A stretch of DNA of 64,000 bases, taken from NCBI GenBank assembly GCA_963696665.1, contig CAVOLE010000053.1, positions 32,238-96,237 on the forward strand. Direction: 5' to 3'. Under the pieces are notes generated by a model, which was given only the letters and a program-made list of their open reading frames with translations, made no database searches and had not been told where the DNA came from. Every line of letters starts with the position of its first letter. Position 1 is the first letter of the stretch. Shown in pieces: positions 44,378 to 53,146 of the stretch. A program made the translations under genes and the position numbers. This stretch comes from Roseiarcus sp963696665 (lineage in GTDB: Bacteria; Pseudomonadota; Alphaproteobacteria; Rhizobiales; Beijerinckiaceae).

Positions 44378-45103
44378 ATGCAAAACGGACTTTATGTCTC
44401 CCTCTCGGCTCAAGTGGCGCTCGAGCAGCGGCTCGAAACCATCGCCGACAATGTCGCCAACATGAACACCGTTGGCTATCGGGCGACCGGCGTATCGTTC
44501 GAGAAGGAAATAGCCAAGGCTGGCGACGCCAAGTTGAGCTACGTCTCGAACGGCTCGGATTTCATATCGCGGCGCCTCGGCGGGCTCATAAAGACAGACA
44601 ATTCGCTCGACTTCGCCGTTCAGGGCGACGGCTGGTTTGGAATTCAGACCCCGCAAGGGGTGGCGTACACGCGCGACGGTCGGACCCAGATTGACGAGTC
44701 CGGAACCTTGCGCACTCTGAACGGCGACCCGATCCTTGACGCCGGCGGCGCGCCCATCCTCTTGGACAGCGACGCTGGACCCATAGCCGTTTCCGCCGAT
44801 GGAATGATCACCCAGAACGGACGGCAGGTCGGAGCGATCGGCCTGTTCACAATCGCTCCGAACGCGTCACTGAAACGGGCGGAAAACTCGAGCGTCGTCC
44901 CCGACAAGCCGGCGACGCCTGTCCTCGATTTCACCCGCGACGGAGTCGTTCAGGGCGCGGTCGAAGGCTCGAACGTCGATCCGGTGCGCGAGATGACGAG
45001 GCTTATCGAGGTGACGCGCGCGTTCGACGGAGTGGCGGCCGAGACTTCGCAATCCGAGACCTCGTTGCAGGATGCGATCAAGGCTCTGGGGGCGTCCGCG
45101 TGA
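44378..45103 (+). CDS. flgF: Proximal rod protein FlgF
   Basis: This 241-residue protein begins MQNGLYVSLSAQVALEQRLE, then TIADNVANMNTVGYRATGVS. It contains LDFAVQGDGWFGIQTPQGVA with YTRDGRTQIDESGTLRTLNG, and ends with VEGSNVDPVREMTRLIEVTR. It completes the rod with FlgB, FlgC and FlgG. It overlaps fliI by 4 bases. Confidence 0.94.
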   Translation: MQNGLYVSLSAQVALEQRLETIADNVANMNTVGYRATGVSFEKEIAKAGDAKLSYVSNGSDFISRRLGGLIKTDNSLDFAVQGDGWFGIQTPQGVAYTRDGRTQIDESGTLRTLNGDPILDAGGAPILLDSDAGPIAVSADGMITQNGRQVGAIGLFTIAPNASLKRAENSSVVPDKPATPVLDFTRDGVVQGAVEGSNVDPVREMTRLIEVTRAFDGVAAETSQSETSLQDAIKALGASA

Positions 45104-46467
45104 TTGACGTTTCTTCCGACACGTTGCCCCCACTCGAGCGCCTCGAACGGCGTGTCGCGCACGGATTGCGGACTTTGCCGTTTACTCAAGTCAGCGGCGC
45201 AGTCATCGAGGTCTCGATGTCGCATTATCGGGTCGCGGGCCTCTCGCGCTTTCTTAAGTTGGGCGAGAGCGTCGGCGTCGACGTCGGCGGCCGCATTGAG
45301 ATCGGCGAAGTGGTCAGGATCGACGAGTCTTCGGCTGTCCTCAAGCCGTTCGATGCGCGCAGCGACGTGACGATCGGCGCGCGCGCCTTTCGCACCGAGG
45401 CCTTGTCGCTGTCGCCGCATCGCGCCTGGAAGGGACGCGTCATCGACGCGCTCGGCCGGCCGATCGACGGCGCGGGCGAACTTCTTTGCGGCGACAGGCC
45501 GGCCCCGCTCGACGCCCTGCCGCCGCCGCCGCTTAAGCGCGCGCGCGTTCATGCGCCGTTGCGCACCGGCGTGCGCGTCGTCGACCTGTTCACGCCGTTA
45601 TGTGTCGGGCAAAGAGTGGGCGTGTTCGCCGGCTCAGGCGTCGGCAAATCATCGCTCCTCGCGATGCTCGCCCGAGCAACCCCGATCGATACGGTTGTCA
45701 TTGCGCTCGTCGGCGAGCGCGGCCGCGAAGTGCGTGAATTTCTTCAGGACACGCTGGGAGAGAATCGCAGCTCTGCGGTCACGGTCGTCTCGACCGGCGA
45801 CGAGAGCCCGATGATGCGCCGATTGGCGCCGAAGACGGCGATGGCGGTCGCCGAACACTTCCGCGATCAAGGCGAATCGGTGCTGTTGATCGTCGATTCG
45901 GTCACGCGCTTCGCCCATGCCGCGCGCGATGTGGCGCTGGCCGCCGGAGAGCCCGCCGTCGCCCGCGGCTACGCGCCGAGCGTCTTCAGCGATCTGCCGC
46001 GGCTGCTCGAGCGCGCCGGGCCAGGCGTCGAAGGATCGGGGTCGATCACCGGCATTTTCTCCGTCCTGGTCGACGGTGACGATCACAACGATCCGGTCGC
46101 TGACGCCATTCGCGGCACGCTCGACGGGCACATCGTGCTCGATCGCGCCATTGCTGACGAAGGGCGATATCCGGCCGTCAACATTCTCTCGTCGGTGTCG
46201 CGGATGACGAACCCGTCGTGGAGGCCGGAACAGCGCAAGGTGGTTCAGAGCCTGCGCGCGATGATCGCGCGATACGAGGAGACCCGCGAGCTGCGTCTGA
46301 TGGGCGGCTACACGGCCGGCGCCGACCCGACTCTCGATAAGGCGATCAAGTCGACCCCGCGCATTTATGAGGCGATGAACCAGACGATGGAGGCGCCCAA
46401 GTGCGACGATCCTTTCATCGATCTCGCCGCAGCGCTGCGTAACGAATCCAAACCTGTCGAGGCTTGA
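45100..46467 (+). CDS. fliI: Flagellar export ATPase FliI
   Basis: This 455-residue ATPase has Walker A in VFAGSGVGKSSLLAMLARAT, Walker B in ESVLLIVDSVTRFAHAARDV, GYAPSVFSDLPRLLERAGPG, and the F1-beta-like DEGRYPAVNILSSVSRMTNP. It energises export with FliH and FliJ. fliH is not in this window. It is translationally coupled to flgF. Confidence 0.96.
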   Translation: MIDVSSDTLPPLERLERRVAHGLRTLPFTQVSGAVIEVSMSHYRVAGLSRFLKLGESVGVDVGGRIEIGEVVRIDESSAVLKPFDARSDVTIGARAFRTEALSLSPHRAWKGRVIDALGRPIDGAGELLCGDRPAPLDALPPPPLKRARVHAPLRTGVRVVDLFTPLCVGQRVGVFAGSGVGKSSLLAMLARATPIDTVVIALVGERGREVREFLQDTLGENRSSAVTVVSTGDESPMMRRLAPKTAMAVAEHFRDQGESVLLIVDSVTRFAHAARDVALAAGEPAVARGYAPSVFSDLPRLLERAGPGVEGSGSITGIFSVLVDGDDHNDPVADAIRGTLDGHIVLDRAIADEGRYPAVNILSSVSRMTNPSWRPEQRKVVQSLRAMIARYEETRELRLMGGYTAGADPTLDKAIKSTPRIYEAMNQTMEAPKCDDPFIDLAAALRNESKPVEA

Positions 46468-46474
46468 GGAAGCA

Positions 46475-46984
46475 ATGGCGCCTGCCCATGAAACTGTGAT
46501 CCGCGCGGTCGGAATGGCGCTCGCTAGCCTTTCCATGGCGTTCGCCATGTACATGCTCGCCTACGGCGGAGGAAAGACGCGCATCAACGGCATGGAGCAT
46601 TTGGCGATCTTCGCCCAGCCGCGGGGCGCGGGAAATGTCGTTCGCGACCCCGCCCGGCCGTCGGCGGACCCCTCGAAGCCTGTCGACATGGAAGCGACAG
46701 GTTCGCTCGCCGCGTCCACGGGCCAAGTCACGAGCCAGGCCGCGCCGACGCCGCGCCCGGTCGAGATCGTCGCCGCTGAGGCCGACCGCGTCTGGTTGAA
46801 GATCGATGGCGCGATCCTTATGGCTGCGCCGGGCGACACCGTAGCGGGTTTAGGCCGGATCGGGGCGATCGTCCCGCGAAACGACGGCTGGGCCGTGCTC
46901 GACGACAAGGGCAAGGAGCTTTTCGGGTTAACGAAAGGCGCGAACGGCGCCGCGCTCTTCACCCGCAGGCGAATCTTCGAGTAA
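46475..46984 (+). CDS. Uncharacterised membrane-anchored flagellar-cluster protein
   Basis: This 169-residue protein has one N-terminal membrane helix (about residues 12-30, GMALASLSMAFAMYMLAYGG), a proline-rich linker and a small C-terminal beta domain. The domain reads EIVAAEADRVWLKIDGAILM, APGDTVAGLGRIGAIVPRND, GWAVLDDKGKELFG. It begins 7 bases after fliI, so it belongs to that operon. The C-terminal part vaguely recalls GspC-like secretion domains. No named family is recognised. Confidence 0.7.
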   Translation: MAPAHETVIRAVGMALASLSMAFAMYMLAYGGGKTRINGMEHLAIFAQPRGAGNVVRDPARPSADPSKPVDMEATGSLAASTGQVTSQAAPTPRPVEIVAAEADRVWLKIDGAILMAAPGDTVAGLGRIGAIVPRNDGWAVLDDKGKELFGLTKGANGAALFTRRRIFE

Positions 46985-47234
46985 GCCTCCCGCAGCCACG
47001 CCGCGGCCCCGTCGCTAGTGACATTCCCTGCAGTTTCCTGCAGAAGCCCGGATTAATCCGATTCCTTAAGGGCTCGCACATGATCCTGCGCCTCTACTGG
47101 CCGCTTGAGCCAATGGTTCAACCAGACGTGGAAGCCGAGCGATACCGAACGCTGCTGCGCCGGAAAAATCGGCGATGAAGCGCAGACCGCCGCGGACCCG
47201 CGACGGTTGCAAATGGGCTGGAAGGACAACGAAA

Positions 47235-47450
47235 ATGAAACTGATCACATACGCAGTGCTGGCGCTTGGTTTGATGGCGGCTCTGCCGGTTGAAGCGAAC
47301 GCCGTCGTCTGCGCGCGAGGTCCCTATCGGGCTGGCTGCGCAGGTCCGCACGGCGCAGTCGGCGTGCATCGGGGTTATGGTTACCACCGCGGGGCGGCGG
47401 TAGTTCGGCGCGGCTACGGCTATCGTGGCGGGGTCCGCGTCTACCGCTAA
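47235..47450 (+). CDS. Small secreted Gly/Tyr/Arg-rich protein
   Basis: The ATG at 47235 follows GGAAGGA. The 71-residue product has a signal peptide MKLITYAVLALGLMAALPVE then ANA, and a mature part rich in Gly, Tyr, His and Arg (GVHRGYGYHRGAAVVRRGYG, YRGGVRVYR). Short proteins of this composition are common in Rhizobiales and have no known function. It stands between the fliI operon and the choloylglycine-hydrolase-type gene. Confidence 0.65.
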   Translation: MKLITYAVLALGLMAALPVEANAVVCARGPYRAGCAGPHGAVGVHRGYGYHRGAAVVRRGYGYRGGVRVYR

Positions 47451-47539
47451 GGCGACAGCACGCAGTCCAAATCATATCGGCGGAAGAGCGCCAAGGCTCT
47501 TTCGCCGGCCCGCTTTCACGAGCTCGGGAGACAGAAAAT

Positions 47540-48577
47540 ACGAGAAACAGCCGGCTGGTCGCCCTCGTCGCGGCCACGACGATCGCCTGCATGAGCTTAA
47601 ATGCGTTGGCCTGCACCCGCTTCATTTATGAGACCGGGACGAACAGCTACATCATCGGGCGCTCCATGGACTGGATGGAAGATCCGGCCACCAACCTCTG
47701 GTCCTTTCCGAAAGGCCTCAAGCGCGACGGCGGCGCGGGTCCCGGCTCAGTCGAATGGACGTCGAAACATGGCTCGGTGATCTCGTCGTTCTACAATATC
47801 GCCACTGTCGATGGGATGAACGATGCGGGTCTCGTCGCCAATGCGCTCTACCTCGTCGAAAGCGACTACGGCGACGCCAAGGCTTCCGGCAAGCCGCTGA
47901 TCTCCGTCGGCGCCTGGACCCAGTACGCGCTCGACAATTACAGCACAGTGGCCGAAGCGGTCGACGCGCTCAGCAAGGAGCCGTTCGCCGTCGTCGCGCC
48001 GGACTTGCCTGGCGGAAAGAAGGCCGGCGGCCATCTTGCGCTCGCTGACGCTTCCGGCGACAGCGCCATTTTCGAATATATCGGCGGCAAGCTCGTCATC
48101 CATCACGACCGCAAATATACGGTGATGACCAACTCGCCGACCTTCGACCAGCAGCTCGCGATCAACACCTATTGGAAGGGCGTCAACGGCCTCGATTTCC
48201 TGCCGGGAACGATCGGCTCCGCCGACCGCTTCGTCCGCATGAGCTGGAGCCTCAACGCGGCGCCAAAGGAGAAGGACCCGAGACTCGCGGTCGCGACCGC
48301 TTTTCGCTGATCCGCTCGATCTCGGTTCCGCTCGGCCTCGCCGACCCGCAGAAGCCGAACATCGCCGCGACGATCTGGCGGACGGTGTCCGACACCGGCG
48401 CCAAGCGCTATTTTTTCGAGTCCTCGTATAGCCCGTCGATCTTCTGGGTCGACCTGGCGAAGCTGAAACTCGCGGAGGGATCCTCGCCCGCTAAGCTCGA
48501 CCTCAGCGGCGATTCTGTCGGGCGAAGTTTCGGACAAGTTCGCACCGGCGGAGCCGTTCAAGTTCCTGTCTCACTAG
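47540..48577 (+). pseudogene. Choloylglycine hydrolase-family Ntn hydrolase, two frameshifts and no clear start
   Basis: The nucleophile is the Cys in NALACTRFIYETGTNSYIIG, exposed after signal-peptide cleavage. GRSMDWMEDPATNLWSFPKG, YNIATVDGMNDAGLVANALY and KYTVMTNSPTFDQQLAINTY match bile-salt and penicillin V acylase relatives. The signal peptide (RLVALVAATTIACMSLNALA) is coded upstream of the first ATG (47591), so the real start is lost or non-ATG; an ACG at 47540 is in frame. One missing base near 48297 and one extra near 48521 break the frame. Corrected, the end reads KFAPAEPFKFLSH with stop at 48577. Activity is more likely amidase or acylase than bile-salt hydrolysis. Confidence 0.75.
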
Positions 48578-49008
48578 CGGCGTCACGCGTGGTTGCGGTC
48601 GCGCGGTTTCGAGCGCGGAGGCCGGCCTCGCCACGATCGGCCTCGACTGACGGAGTGCTTTCTGCTGTCCTTCTCTCTGATTTTAGCCGCGCAGGGTCCG
48701 CTTCGAACTGAAGCGGGTCATGAATGTTGGATCCAAGAGGAGCGCCCGTTTTGACGGCATGTCCTCTAACAGGCTGGATTATGAAAAACCAAACCACATC
48801 CGGTGGAATCGACTTTTTCTAGAAGGAAAGCAGAATTTGTGCTATAGCTTTCCCCAGTCGCCGGATCGAGCCGCTTTGGGGTCGCGCGGATGGCAGGACA
48901 AAGGAGAGAGAGAATGCGGTTGTGACATTTGAGGCACAGTGTGACACGGTGCAGATTTTTTTTATTTGAATCGATTGTAACCCATTGAAAAGTCCCGATT
49001 TGGAAAAA
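48578..49008. other. Intergenic region, partly AT-rich
   Basis: No gene is supported. From about 48750 the base composition falls and a few short start-like sequences appear (for example MKNQTTSGGIDFF at 48781), none followed by a real frame. The right end leads into a large palindrome. Confidence 0.5.
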
Positions 49009-49056
49009 TAAACGCTAGTAAACGCTAGCAAATTTACTAGCGCTTACTAACGTTTA
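49009..49056 (-). terminator. Large AT-rich palindrome, probable terminator of the hybrid kinase gene
   Basis: A 20-bp arm (49009-49028) pairs with 49037-49056 at 18 of 20 positions around an 8-base loop. On the minus strand it lies 25 bases after the kinase stop and is followed by TTTATTTTTCC, as expected for an intrinsic terminator. The arms consist of repeated AACGCTAG-like units, and a further related unit lies at 49061-49078. Confidence 0.65.
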
Positions 49057-49081
49057 CCCACCTTTAATAGCGTTTAATATA

Positions 49082-50950
49082 TTACTTCACCGCTGAAAGA
49101 CCGGCCTCGACCGAACGGCTCGGCTTCGCGCTTAAAATCAAATTGCCGATCGCCGCGCGCAGCTTGCTGTTGGACACGGGCTTGTGCAGGAGCAGAAGGC
49201 CGCTGGCCTTGGCTTCCGCCAGACGATCAGGCGCAGTGTCGCCGGTGATCAATATGGCGGGTATCGTCTCGTTGTATTCGGCGCGAATGCGTTCGATGAC
49301 GACAAGCCCGTTTTCGCCGTCGCGAAGGCGATAGTCGCACAAAATCAATGCGAGTTTGGCGGCGTCGGCGGAAAGACGCAAGATCGCTTCGTCGCCGCCG
49401 CCGACCGCGACGACGTCGTACCCCCATCTCGTCAAGAGACTCAGCGTCGCGTCACGAACCGCCGGCTCGTCGTCGATCACGACCACGAGCCCCTTTGCCG
49501 GCGACACGGAGGCGATCGCTGGCTCCGGCTCGCCGACCGGCGATTGATGTTCCGCAAGCGGGATTGTGACCTCGAAGCGCGAGCCGCGCCCGGGCTCAGA
49601 GTGTAGCGTCAATCCGCAATCAAGGAGAGAGGTCAGCCGGCGGACGATCGCAAGGCCAAGTCCGAGTCCCTTGGTCGAATCGCGGTGAGGATTGCCGAGC
49701 TGATAATACTCTTGAAACACACGCTTCTGCTCGTCGAGCGGAATGCCGCGCCCAGTGTCGATCACCTGCACCGCCACCATGGCGCCCCGGCGCCGGGCGC
49801 CGATCACGATCCGGCCGCGATCGGTATAGCGCACCGCATTCGACACGAGGTTGCGCAGGACCCGCTCGATCAGCACCGGGTCGGTCCAAACGATCGCGCT
49901 GCATCGCTTTGAGACGAGCCAGACGCCCTTGGCCTTTGCTTCTTCCCGGTGGTCCTGGCAAAGGCGCTCGAGCACCGGGCCGATGGGAACCGCCCGTCTC
50001 TCGACGGCGACCACTCCCGCGTCGAGCTTTGAAATGTCGAGAAGCGCCGAAAAGAGGCCGTCCATCGCCGCGGTCGACGCTTCGATCTGCTGGATGATCC
50101 GGCGCCCCTCCGGCGCCATCGGAACGCCACGCAGAGCCCCGACAAACAAGCCGAGCGCATGGATGGGCTGGCGCAGATCGTGACTCGCCGCCGCGAGGAA
50201 GGATGATTTTGCCCGGTTCGCCTCCACGGCGATCTCCCGTTCCCGCTCGGCGACGTCCTTCTGCCTTTGCAAGTCGAGCGCCATGACCTGAGTACGGATT
50301 CTCAAGCCCACGATCTGCTTGAACGAGCGGTTCGTCGTGAAGCCCAAGGCGGCGAACGCTGCGATGAAGACGAGCATGAGCAGGCTGGTCAGGCGTTCGA
50401 CGGGATTTGAAGAGACTGCGCTCACCAGCGCATAGGGAAGCGTCGCCGGAAAGAACAGGGCGTAGAAAGCCGGCAAATACGAGCCAAATGCGACGATCGC
50501 CCCCTCCGCGACCGCCGCAGTCACAACGACGATGATAAGCTGCACCTCGAAGCGATCGCCTGTCGCCAGTCCTATCGGGGCCCAACCCCAGGCCATTCCC
50601 TCGGCAAAGCTGATGACGCTGAACCAGAGCGCCCACTTGCGCCATTGATCGCTCTGCGCCCGAGAGCGCGAGTAGGCGCGCCCGAGCAAGATGTGACAGA
50701 GCGCGCAGATGACGACGAAGGCGCTCCACGCCGATCCGATTCGTGCGTCGACAGATCCAAGGCGGTGCAGGATCGCGAGGAGAACGACAGAAGCGACCGC
50801 AGCCGAGCCTACGCCGAGCGGGCCCGCCCGGAACAAGGCGTCAATCTGGGCCGCGCGAATGGCCTCGTGAGCGTCGGCGGATTCCGCCGGCGTCGTCATC
50901 TTCCCTTGTCGGGTCCGGATGAGGCCACGCTCCCAAAGCAGCCGCCACAT
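49082..50950 (-). CDS. Hybrid histidine kinase with multi-pass membrane sensor and receiver domain
   Basis: This 622-residue protein has about six membrane helices (residues 45-205) forming an integral sensor. A coiled coil leads to the H-box FLAAASHDLRQPIHALGLFV (His257), then LVSNAVRYTDRGRIVIGARR, DTGRGIPLDEQKRVFQEYYQ and GLGLGLAIVRRLTSLL. A C-terminal receiver follows (VVIDDEPAVRDATLSLLTRW, phospho-Asp in LILCDYRLRDGENG, LLHKPVSNSKL). No response regulator is adjacent, so phosphate may pass to a distant partner. An ATG at 50899 is an alternative start. Confidence 0.9.
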   Translation of the reverse strand: MWRLLWERGLIRTRQGKMTTPAESADAHEAIRAAQIDALFRAGPLGVGSAAVASVVLLAILHRLGSVDARIGSAWSAFVVICALCHILLGRAYSRSRAQSDQWRKWALWFSVISFAEGMAWGWAPIGLATGDRFEVQLIIVVVTAAVAEGAIVAFGSYLPAFYALFFPATLPYALVSAVSSNPVERLTSLLMLVFIAAFAALGFTTNRSFKQIVGLRIRTQVMALDLQRQKDVAEREREIAVEANRAKSSFLAAASHDLRQPIHALGLFVGALRGVPMAPEGRRIIQQIEASTAAMDGLFSALLDISKLDAGVVAVERRAVPIGPVLERLCQDHREEAKAKGVWLVSKRCSAIVWTDPVLIERVLRNLVSNAVRYTDRGRIVIGARRRGAMVAVQVIDTGRGIPLDEQKRVFQEYYQLGNPHRDSTKGLGLGLAIVRRLTSLLDCGLTLHSEPGRGSRFEVTIPLAEHQSPVGEPEPAIASVSPAKGLVVVIDDEPAVRDATLSLLTRWGYDVVAVGGGDEAILRLSADAAKLALILCDYRLRDGENGLVVIERIRAEYNETIPAILITGDTAPDRLAEAKASGLLLLHKPVSNSKLRAAIGNLILSAKPSRSVEAGLSAVK

Positions 50951-51130
50951 GGTTCACGCCCGCTCGCCGCGCAACCCCATTAATCCGAGGGCAAACACCG
51001 TGCGGCGGACGCCATTCTAACCACAGGGGCGCTTAGCGCAACGACCCGCGGCTCTCTGGTCGTCGCGGCCCCGGCTCCCCGTCTTGCCATCGGTGGAAAC
51101 GACACAAGGCAGAGGAAACCTGCAATCCGT

Positions 51131-51853
51131 CTATTCGCCTTCGGGCGGCGCCTTCTCCTTCAGCTTTCCGAACACCGAATTGACGTCGATCTTCTCGTCG
51201 GCCGGCTTGGGCTTGGGAGTCGGGACGCCGAACACTTCGAGCTGGCTCGCGGGAGCGGCCACTGGCCGGGCGGTGGTGATCTCCGCCGACACCAGCGTCT
51301 GGCTGCGATCGTCCTCGACCTTGGGCCGCTCCTTCGCGGCGCGATTGACCTCGAAGTCGAGGTCGATCTGTGAGCACAAGCCGAGCGTCACCGGGTCCAT
51401 AGGCTGAAGGTTGGCCGAGTTCCAGTGCGTGCGCTCGCGGATGGCGGAAAGCGTGTGCTTGGTCGTGCCGACCAGCCGCATGATCTGCGCGTCCTTAAGC
51501 TCAGGATGGTTGCGCAAAAGCCACAAGACGGCGTTGGGGCGGTCGTGCCGGCGCGACAACGGGGTGTAGCGCGCGCCGCGCGCTTTCTTGAATTCGGGCG
51601 TGCGCACCTTCGAGGTCGAAAGATGGAGGCGATGGTTGGGATCCTGCTCCGCGGCGGCGATCTCCTCGCGCGTGAGCTGGCCGGTCGAGATCGGATCATA
51701 GCCCTTGATGCCCGTCGCCACTTCGCCGTCGGCGATCCCTTTCACTTCAAGAGGGTGCAGTTTGCAGAACTCCGCGATCTGATCGAAGGTCAGCGAGGTG
51801 TTTTCGACCAGCCAGACGGCAGTCGCCTTCGGCATCAACGGCGCGTCGCTCAT
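51131..51853 (-). CDS. trcR: Cell-cycle transcriptional regulator TrcR (DUF1013)
   Basis: This 240-residue protein has PKATAVWLVENTSLTFDQIA, EFCKLHPLEVKGIADGEVAT, YTPLSRRHDRPNAVLWLLRN and HPELKDAQIMRLVGTTKHTL, the conserved alphaproteobacterial DUF1013 pattern. It binds RNA polymerase and promoters of cell-cycle and tRNA-related genes. The proline- and charge-rich C-terminal tail is variable. It is monocistronic. Confidence 0.9.
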   Translation of the reverse strand: MSDAPLMPKATAVWLVENTSLTFDQIAEFCKLHPLEVKGIADGEVATGIKGYDPISTGQLTREEIAAAEQDPNHRLHLSTSKVRTPEFKKARGARYTPLSRRHDRPNAVLWLLRNHPELKDAQIMRLVGTTKHTLSAIRERTHWNSANLQPMDPVTLGLCSQIDLDFEVNRAAKERPKVEDDRSQTLVSAEITTARPVAAPASQLEVFGVPTPKPKPADEKIDVNSVFGKLKEKAPPEGE

Positions 51854-52114
51854 GAATATAGCTCCTTAATGATCGTTTGCGCGCGCTCGCAGGTTTGCCC
51901 TGCAAACGCAGTCTCAAAGGATCAAACTTGAGAGGAAAACCGTTGTATAGGCGTCGGTCCGGCGAATTGCAATGTTTATAGGCAGCGTAAACGCATATGA
52001 ACTCAAGCAAAATGGGTCTACGGGCCTCTTGCCAACGCCCGGCGGGGAAACCAAATGCCGGGCTCAAGTTCGCCACCCGGGCGTTTCGCCTCGCAAGATC
52101 AACGGAACCCGTTC

Positions 52115-52375
52115 ATGAAATACGCAATGTTCGCCGCCCTCGCTTTGGCGCTGGCGGCAGCCACGGCGCCCGCGCCCGCCGAGGCTAAGGGCTGTCTCAA
52201 GGGCGCGGTCGTCGGCGGGGTCGCCGGCCACTATGCCGGTCATCATGGAGTCATCGGCGCGATCGGCGGCTGCATCGTCGGGCGTCACATGGCCAACGAA
52301 AAGGCGAAGGAGCGGGCTGCGCCAGCCGCTCCGCCGCCCGCTCAGGCCGAGCCGGCGCCCAAGCCTAACGGGTAG
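52115..52375 (+). CDS. Small exported glycine-zipper protein
   Basis: This 86-residue protein has a signal peptide (MKYAMFAALALALAAATAPA ending AEA), then a glycine-zipper membrane-like segment GAVVGGVAGHYAGHHGVIGA followed by IGGCIVGRHMA, and a proline/alanine-rich tail. Proteins of this plan associate with the envelope; function is unknown. One Cys follows cleavage (GCLKG) and one lies in the zipper. Confidence 0.7.
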   Translation: MKYAMFAALALALAAATAPAPAEAKGCLKGAVVGGVAGHYAGHHGVIGAIGGCIVGRHMANEKAKERAAPAAPPPAQAEPAPKPNG

Positions 52376-52417
52376 CAACTCGCGCTCGCCTGCGCCTTTA
52401 ACTTGCTCGCTTGATCG

Positions 52418-53026
52418 TCACGCGGGCGAACGACATAGCTCGGGCGCCGCCCAGCCTTTCCTTCGGCGACCGGCCGCAACGAGGCCCAATCCGGCGAGGC
52501 CGGTCAGCATCATCGCCCAGGTCGACGGCTCCGGGGTGTTCACGCTCGAAACGAGCGTGACGCTCGTTTGGTCGGCCGTGAAGGCGACAACGAACCCATT
52601 GTCGAGGATGTCGGCGCGCGTCGAGGCCGGATTGTTGCCCCCGGGGTTGCATTGTAGGTCCAGAACCGAAGGAGCGCCGCTGCAGGCCGCCGTGTTTCCG
52701 TCGGGAGCGATAAACCCAAGGGAGCTCGCGCCGCCGTTTGTGTCGAAGGAAAAGAACTGCAAATTGGCTTTAACCCCGTTGACGATTGGGGAACCCAAAA
52801 TAAAGCCTTGCACGGAGAAGGCGCTCAGGTCGGGCAATTCGATGAAACCGTTCGGCTCGACGATCCCCGTAAACTGGCCAGAAAGCAGCCCGCTGTCCAC
52901 CAAGCTCCAATCGCCAAAATTTGAAAACGAATAGGTGTCGATCAGAGCCGCCCGCGCCCCCGGAGGGACGCTCACCAAACCGATGAGAAGAGCGGTCAAG
53001 GTCAGAGCGATGAGGCGCTTCAACAT
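52418..53026 (-). CDS. PEP-CTERM sorting-domain protein
   Basis: From the ATG at 53026 (MLKRLIALTLTALLIGLVSV) the protein has a signal peptide, a secreted beta-rich domain and, near the C-terminus, TPEPSTWAMMLTGLAGLGLV followed by AAGRRRKG. This is the PEP motif, membrane helix and basic cluster cut by an exosortase. About 13 residues follow the basic cluster, so the tail is slightly longer than usual. No exosortase gene is in the window. Confidence 0.88.
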   Translation of the reverse strand: MLKRLIALTLTALLIGLVSVPPGARAALIDTYSFSNFGDWSLVDSGLLSGQFTGIVEPNGFIELPDLSAFSVQGFILGSPIVNGVKANLQFFSFDTNGGASSLGFIAPDGNTAACSGAPSVLDLQCNPGGNNPASTRADILDNGFVVAFTADQTSVTLVSSVNTPEPSTWAMMLTGLAGLGLVAAGRRRKGWAAPELCRSPA

Positions 53027-53146
53027 GTCTGCCCCCCGTTGCGTCGTGCGTCTCACGCCCTTCCGAAGCTCGCTTGACGCGCGATCGAAGTTAACACAGG
53101 GCGAAGCTATACGTTTCAGTCTGCAAGAACAATCACGATGCGCGCC

